In this document: positions 59,645 through 64,000 of the stretch, in pieces
How the letters are laid out: each line of letters opens with the position of its first letter
Position numbering within the stretch: position 1 is the stretch's first letter
Source: Arthrobacter_B sp038069765
Lineage (GTDB): Bacteria > Actinomycetota > Actinomycetes > Actinomycetales > Micrococcaceae
NCBI RefSeq assembly: GCF_038069765.1
Contig: NZ_JBBPFS010000007.1
Coordinates: forward strand, 115,897 to 179,896
Length of the DNA stretch: 64,000 bases
Direction of reading: 5' to 3'
Translations under genes and position numbers: made by a program
The notes under the pieces: generated by a model
What the model was told of the DNA's origin: nothing
Database searches by the model: none
What the model saw: only the letters and a program-made list of their open reading frames with translations

Positions 59645-62600
59645 CCCAGCTGATGCCGTCCCTGCCCGAACTCCTGACAGCCTGGCTCCCGCAGCAGCGC
59701 TGGTTCCCTGCCAAGGGGCGCGACGTCACTCTGGACCGGGTGGGCGGTATCCGGCTGGAGGACCCCAGCGGGCTCGCGGAGCTGGAGGTGCACATCGTTG
59801 CCGTCAGCTCGGGGCACCGCACGGATATCATCAGCGTGCCCGTCAGCTACCGCAGCTCCGAGGTTCCGGAGCTGGCTGCCTCCCTGCTGGGACGCGCACA
59901 GCACCAGCAGGCGGGGGAGCGCTGGCTGTACGACGGCGCCGCTGATCCCGTGTTTGTTACCGCGTGGCTGGAGATGATGCGTGAGCAGTCGGCATCCCTT
60001 GACGGCCACACCCACGGCGTCGCCCTCGGCGGCTTCGAAGACTGGCCGCCATTCACGGAAACCGTGCCCGCCAAACTCATGAAGGGCGAGCAGTCCAACA
60101 CGTCGGTGGTGGTTCCGGTTGAGCCCAGTCAGCTGATCCTGAAGTTCTACCGGGTCCTGGCAGCCGGGGAGAGCCCCGACGTGGAGGTCAGCGCCAAACT
60201 CACCGCCGCGGGCTCCCGCGATGTCCCGGCCACCCTGGGCTGGGTCACCGGGAGCTGGCGGGATCCGCAGGCGAACGACGGCGATGCGTGGGTCACCGGG
60301 CATCTGAGCGTCCTGCGGGAGTTCATCCCCAACAGCGAGGATGCCTGGCGCACGGCATCCGCAGCTGCCCTGAGCAGCACAGAGTTCACCGCCGAGGCGG
60401 AAGAACTCGGGGCAGTGACCGGAAGAATTCACCGGCAGCTGGCACAGGCCTTCGGCAGCCAGCCTCCCACGGCCGCAGAACGGGCTGAATTTCTGGAATC
60501 CCTGGGAAACCGCATCCGCTGGGCCTGGAAGGAAGCCCGCAGTTATGTGGGGGAGTACGACGAACCGCTGGAGTACCTGCTCCAGCAGATCGCCGATCTC
60601 CAGACCCTGCCCAACCTTCAGCGCATCCACGCTGACTACCACCTGGGCCAGGTCCTGAAATCCGGAAGCCACGGCTGGATGGTCCTGGACTTTGAAGGCG
60701 AGCCGCTGCGGCCGGCCGCGGAACGCAGCGTTCCCGACGTCCCGCTTCGGGATGTGGTGGGCATGCTCCGTTCCATCGACTACGCCGCCGGCGTCGCGAT
60801 GGTCGAAGGTGTCGACGGCGCTGACGGAACCGCTGTCTCCGGGTCACGCAAACAGCAGCGACGGGGACTGGAGGCCGCGCGCTGGGCAGCCACAGCGTCC
60901 GAAGCGTTCCTGCGCGGCTACGAGAAGGAAACCGGCACGCAGATAAACCGCAGCGACCCGCTCTACCTTGCCCTGTGGCTGGACAAGGCCCTTTACGAAG
61001 TTGTTTATGAAATCCGCAACCGTCCCGATTGGATTCGCGTGCCTGTCGCTGCCGTCCGGCAGATTCTTGAGCAGGCACGCAAGCAAGCCCACGGGACGAG
61101 CAGCCAGGAAGAGAACACAGTGAACAAGACCCCCCGGCCCGATCCTTCAGCCAAGAATTCTGCAGCCAGGAATTCCACGCCGGAACCAGCGCTTCCTGCG
61201 CGGCCGGGCGCCGTTGCGTCACCGGAAGCTGCGCTGCCCGCGCAGCCTCGTGACGCCGTCGTACCCGCACCGTCGAACGACGCCGTCGTTCCGGCGGAGA
61301 CAAACCCGGCGCCGGTGCACCGCAACCCGCTGCCGGTGTCCGCCGATATCCTGCAGGCCGTTTCCGAAGGTCGTTACCACCAGCCCCATGCCATCCTCGG
61401 GGCCCACATCGATGACCAGGGACTGGTTACCATCCGGGCCCTGCGTCCGCTGGCCGAAGCAGTCACCGCCGTGACACCCGCGGGCCGGGTTGATCTTGAG
61501 CACGAGTACAACGGCATTTGGGTCGGCACCCTTCCCGCTGACCGCCCCGGCCAGGTCCCGGATTACCGGCTCGAAGTCACCTACGAAGGGTTGGAGCCGC
61601 AGCTTTTTGACGATCCCTACCGCTTCCTGCCCTCGCTGGGGGAAATCGACCTGCACCTCATCGGTGAAGGCCGGCATGAAAAGCTGTGGACGGTGCTCGG
61701 GGCCAACCTGCACCACTACAAGTCCGTCCTCGGCGACATCGACGGTGTCAGCTTTGCCGTGTGGGCACCCAACGCCCAGTCGGTGCGCGTAAAGGGCGAC
61801 TTCAACGGCTGGGACGGCACCCTGAACGCGATGCGCTCCCTGGGCGGCTCCGGCGTCTGGGAAATCTTTATTCCTGATGTGCAGCCCGGAGCCCGCTACA
61901 AATACGAAATCCTCGGGAGCGACGGAGTCTGGCGGGAGAAGGCTGACCCGATGGCGCAGGGCACTGAGGTGCCGCCGCTGACGGGCTCCCGCGTAGTGGA
62001 GTCCACCTACTCGTTCCAGGACTCCGAATGGATGGAAGCACGGGCTGCCCGTGACCCGCACAATGCGCCAATGAGCGTGTACGAGGTGCATCTGGGGTCG
62101 TGGCGGCTCGGTCTGGACTACCGGCAGCTGGCCGACCAGCTCGCGGAATACGTGACCTGGCAGGGATTCACCCATGTGGAGTTCATGCCGGTTGCCGAGC
62201 ACCCGTTCGGGGGGTCCTGGGGTTACCAGATCACGTCCTATTTCGCTCCCACTGCCCGGTTCGGCCACCCGGACGACTTCCGCTACCTGGTCGACAAGCT
62301 TCACCAGGCCGGTATCGGCGTCATCCTCGACTGGGTTCCCGGACACTTCCCCAAGGACGAATGGGCGCTGGCGAAGTTCGACGGCCAGACGCTGTACGAA
62401 CACGGGGACCCGCTCCGCGGCGAGCAGCCTGACTGGGGCACCTTGATTTTCGACTACGGACGCCGCGAGGTCCGGAACTTCCTGGTGGCCAATGCCATCT
62501 ACTGGCTGGAAGAGTTCCACATCGACGGCCTGCGCGTCGATGCAGTCGCGTCCATGCTGTACCTGGACTACTCACGTCCTGCGGATCAGTGGCGGCCCAA

Positions 62601-63507
62601 CGCCTTCGGCGGGCGGGAAAACCTGGAGGCCATTTCTTTCCTCCAAGAAGTCAATGCCACCGCCTACCGCAGGGTCCCGGGCATCGTGATGATCGCCGAG
62701 GAATCCACGGCGTTCCCCGGCGTCACGCAGCCCACCAGCAGCGGTGGTCTGGGCTTCGGCCTGAAATGGAACATGGGCTGGATGCACGACACGCTCGAGT
62801 ACATGTCCGAGGACCCGATTAACCGGATGTACCACCACGCCAAGCTGACGTTCTCCCTGGTTTACGCCTACACGGAGAATTTCCTGCTGCCGATCAGCCA
62901 CGACGAAGTTGTGCACGGCAAGGGATCCCTGCTGCGCAAAATGCCCGGGGACCGCTGGCAGCAGCTGGCCAACCTGCGCGCATACCTGGCGTTCCAGTGG
63001 GCGCATCCGGGGAAGCAGCTGATCTTTATGGGCACGGAGTTCGGCCAGGAAGCCGAATGGTCCGAGCAGTACGGCCTGGACTGGTATCTGACGGATACGC
63101 CGCAGCATAAGGGCGTGCAGCTGCTGGTGCGGCAGCTCAACGAAATCTACGTCAATACCCCCGCCCTGTTCGACCGGGACAATGAGCCGGCGGGTTTCCA
63201 GTGGATCAATGAGAACGACGGCGCCCGCAACGCCTTGTCGTTCATCCGGTACGACCACCAGGGCAACCCGCTCGTGTGCATTGCCAACTTTGCCGGCACA
63301 CCCCACGAGAATTTCCGGCTTGGCCTGCCGTGGGCGGGCGAGTGGGTGGAAGCACTGAACACCGATGCGGTTGAGTTTGGGGGCTCCGGCGTCGGCAACA
63401 TGGGCATTGTTACCGCGTTGGAGGGTGCCTGCAACGGTCAGCCTGCCTCGGCAACACTGACCATCCCGCCGCTGGGCGTGCTGTATCTGAAGCCGAAGGA
63501 CATCTAG
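59641..63507 (+). CDS. glgB: fused maltokinase (Pep2) and 1,4-alpha-glucan branching enzyme
   Basis: A 1288-aa two-enzyme chain. Residues 1-485 are an aminoglycoside kinase-like maltokinase: the N-cap LTAWLPQQRWFPAKGRDV, catalytic-loop HADYHLGQVLK and the DFE motif in WMVLDFEGEP. Residues of about 490-560 are a disordered Pro/Ala/Asn linker. Residues 560-1288 are GlgB: two CBM48-like modules, then the barrel with nucleophile Asp in DGLRVDAVASMLYLDYSR, acid Glu in IMIAEESTAFPG and Asp in ISHDEVVHGKGSLL. An in-frame GTG (61120) with AGGAAGAG six bases upstream sits in the linker, so GlgB could also be made alone. In mycobacteria the two are separate genes. Confidence 0.95.
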   Translation: MTQLMPSLPELLTAWLPQQRWFPAKGRDVTLDRVGGIRLEDPSGLAELEVHIVAVSSGHRTDIISVPVSYRSSEVPELAASLLGRAQHQQAGERWLYDGAADPVFVTAWLEMMREQSASLDGHTHGVALGGFEDWPPFTETVPAKLMKGEQSNTSVVVPVEPSQLILKFYRVLAAGESPDVEVSAKLTAAGSRDVPATLGWVTGSWRDPQANDGDAWVTGHLSVLREFIPNSEDAWRTASAAALSSTEFTAEAEELGAVTGRIHRQLAQAFGSQPPTAAERAEFLESLGNRIRWAWKEARSYVGEYDEPLEYLLQQIADLQTLPNLQRIHADYHLGQVLKSGSHGWMVLDFEGEPLRPAAERSVPDVPLRDVVGMLRSIDYAAGVAMVEGVDGADGTAVSGSRKQQRRGLEAARWAATASEAFLRGYEKETGTQINRSDPLYLALWLDKALYEVVYEIRNRPDWIRVPVAAVRQILEQARKQAHGTSSQEENTVNKTPRPDPSAKNSAARNSTPEPALPARPGAVASPEAALPAQPRDAVVPAPSNDAVVPAETNPAPVHRNPLPVSADILQAVSEGRYHQPHAILGAHIDDQGLVTIRALRPLAEAVTAVTPAGRVDLEHEYNGIWVGTLPADRPGQVPDYRLEVTYEGLEPQLFDDPYRFLPSLGEIDLHLIGEGRHEKLWTVLGANLHHYKSVLGDIDGVSFAVWAPNAQSVRVKGDFNGWDGTLNAMRSLGGSGVWEIFIPDVQPGARYKYEILGSDGVWREKADPMAQGTEVPPLTGSRVVESTYSFQDSEWMEARAARDPHNAPMSVYEVHLGSWRLGLDYRQLADQLAEYVTWQGFTHVEFMPVAEHPFGGSWGYQITSYFAPTARFGHPDDFRYLVDKLHQAGIGVILDWVPGHFPKDEWALAKFDGQTLYEHGDPLRGEQPDWGTLIFDYGRREVRNFLVANAIYWLEEFHIDGLRVDAVASMLYLDYSRPADQWRPNAFGGRENLEAISFLQEVNATAYRRVPGIVMIAEESTAFPGVTQPTSSGGLGFGLKWNMGWMHDTLEYMSEDPINRMYHHAKLTFSLVYAYTENFLLPISHDEVVHGKGSLLRKMPGDRWQQLANLRAYLAFQWAHPGKQLIFMGTEFGQEAEWSEQYGLDWYLTDTPQHKGVQLLVRQLNEIYVNTPALFDRDNEPAGFQWINENDGARNALSFIRYDHQGNPLVCIANFAGTPHENFRLGLPWAGEWVEALNTDAVEFGGSGVGNMGIVTALEGACNGQPASATLTIPPLGVLYLKPKDI
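61106..61122 (+). promoter_or_regulatory. internal ribosome binding site and GTG start inside the maltokinase-GlgB fusion
   Basis: AGGAAGAG (61106-61113) is followed after six bases by GTG (61120-61122), in frame with the 59641 start (codon 494) and at the junction of the kinase and the branching enzyme. Codon choice here also encodes the linker, so chance is possible. Confidence 0.5.
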
Positions 63508-63526
63508 CCGACGGACCCTAAGGGGG

Positions 63527-63564
63527 CCGCCCCGGACCTGCTGCAAACGCAGGCTTCGGGGCGG
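63527..63564 (+). terminator. candidate terminator after glgB
   Basis: A two-part stem: CCGCCCCG/CGGGGCGG outside and CCTGC/GCAGG inside, with a 7-base loop. It lies 19 bases past the stop. No T-run; the -35-like TTCATA of the rRNA promoter follows directly. Confidence 0.5.
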
Positions 63565-63593
63565 TTCATACCCGTCCAAAATCGTGCTAGAGT
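63565..63593 (+). promoter_or_regulatory. rRNA promoter P1 candidate
   Basis: TTCATA (63565-63570) and TAGAGT (63588-63593) are 17 bases apart. The -35 matches 4 of 6 consensus bases; the -10 TAGAGT is good for actinobacteria. Confidence 0.5.
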
Positions 63594-63683
63594 TAATACC
63601 CGCACTGATCGAGGCAACGAGAACAGCTGAGCGTCACGGAGCCTACGGTTCCACCCGGTTCGCCGGACGGACGAGCAGCCGTT

Positions 63684-63712
63684 TTGACAGCCTCTGGACA
63701 GAGCGGTAAGAT
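63684..63712 (+). promoter_or_regulatory. rRNA promoter P2
   Basis: A consensus TTGACA (63684-63689) and TAAGAT (63707-63712), 17 bases apart. This is the strongest-looking promoter in the window and lies about 250 bases before 16S rRNA. Confidence 0.85.
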
Positions 63713-63785
63713 AGAAAAGTTGCTCCGGAGCGACGCAGAGCGGAAGATCCCCTGGATCTGAGTCTGCCGGTGCCGGAAGCAGTCT

Positions 63786-63809
63786 GTTGTTTGAGAACTC
63801 AATAGTGTG
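63786..63809 (+). promoter_or_regulatory. conserved rRNA leader element (antitermination/processing)
   Basis: The block TTTGAGAACTCAATAGTGTG, just after GTTG, matches the box A-containing leader element of actinobacterial rRNA operons (seen also in mycobacteria) for antitermination and processing. Confidence 0.7.
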
Positions 63810-63850
63810 CCAAGTTTATTGATACCAATTTATTTTAATTGGTTGAACTG

Positions 63851-63889
63851 GTTCTTCCGCCCACCCCGTGGGTGCGGAGGACTTTTTTA
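63851..63889 (+). promoter_or_regulatory. hairpin and T-run in the rRNA leader
   Basis: CTTCCGC pairs with GCGGAGG with an inner CCAC/GTGG and a short bulge, then ACTTTTTTAG. It looks like an intrinsic terminator (or processing stem) 70 bases before 16S rRNA. Confidence 0.5.
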
Positions 63890-63959
63890 GCTGGTTTCGA
63901 ATTTAGTGCAGGACCGTGCAGCCAATTTTCCTTGGCTCCGGCCCTGTGTCTGTAACACA

Positions 63960-64000
<41 letters not shown>

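Larger units (their letters stand above)
63508..63959. other. 452-base rRNA leader region
   Basis: No protein gene. It holds the glgB terminator candidate, two promoters, a conserved leader element, a hairpin with T-run and the start of 16S rRNA. The stretch 63600-63680 between the promoters shows nothing else I can support. Confidence 0.7.

Overview
The window is chromosomal DNA from a high-GC Gram-positive actinobacterium, most likely Arthrobacter or another member of the Micrococcaceae. The evidence is the strong G/C bias at third codon positions, the many GTG/TTG starts, the carD-ispD-ispF-cysS-rlmB block next to an LpqE-like lipoprotein (an order known from mycobacteria and relatives), SenX3-RegX3 with PhoU, a proteasome activator (Bpa) ending in GQYL, and a complete GlgE-type alpha-glucan pathway. 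I see no phage, insertion sequence, integrase or CRISPR array. This is core and near-core chromosome.

Layout. 1-12 kb: phosphomannomutase, a RecQ-type helicase with a phosphoribosyltransferase-like tail, a FadR-type regulator with a long disordered extension, an enoyl-CoA hydratase, an L7/L12-like membrane protein, an aldo/keto reductase, tRNA-Ser(GCU), an ArsR/methyltransferase pair and a prolyl oligopeptidase. 12-22 kb: an FAD/NAD(P)-binding protein, an MFS carrier, small enzymes, an aldehyde dehydrogenase divergent from an orphan cytochrome oxidase subunit I, and a formamidase/acetamidase. 22-27 kb: one 4.5-kb gene for a secreted nuclease/5'-nucleotidase. 27-34 kb: tRNA-Ser(UGA), quinone oxidoreductase, cstA-ybdD, bpa with a small partner gene, aldo/keto reductase, tRNA-Thr(CGU). 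34-41 kb: a decayed membrane-protein fragment, an S33 peptidase lipoprotein, tmk-holB with a possible small upstream ORF, a DUF1275 membrane protein, a trans-sulfuration enzyme, a DUF2516 protein and a methyltransferase. 41-46 kb: gpmA, phoU and senX3-regX3, then the LpqE-like lipoprotein. 46-51 kb: carD, ispD, ispF, cysS, rlmB. 51-63.5 kb: glgX, glgP, and the glgE-treS-[maltokinase-glgB] operon. The window ends in a ribosomal RNA leader with two promoters and the first bases of 16S rRNA.

How the genes work together. TreS turns trehalose into maltose, the maltokinase half of the fused protein makes maltose-1-phosphate, GlgE polymerises it and the GlgB half branches the product. GlgX and GlgP, next door, take the glucan apart. 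PhoU and SenX3-RegX3 form a phosphate-sensing module. I find 11-nt-phased direct repeats of the PHO-box kind both between phoU and senX3 and in front of the secreted nuclease/nucleotidase, which suggests that extracellular DNA is used as a phosphate source under RegX3/PhoP-type control. CstA has a CRP/GlxR-like palindrome in its promoter region.

No wholly new multi-gene defence or mobile system is evident. The most interesting items are the phosphate-regulation motifs, the kinase-branching enzyme fusion that keeps an internal ribosome binding site and start, the Bpa partner gene, the RecQ tail and the FadR tail.
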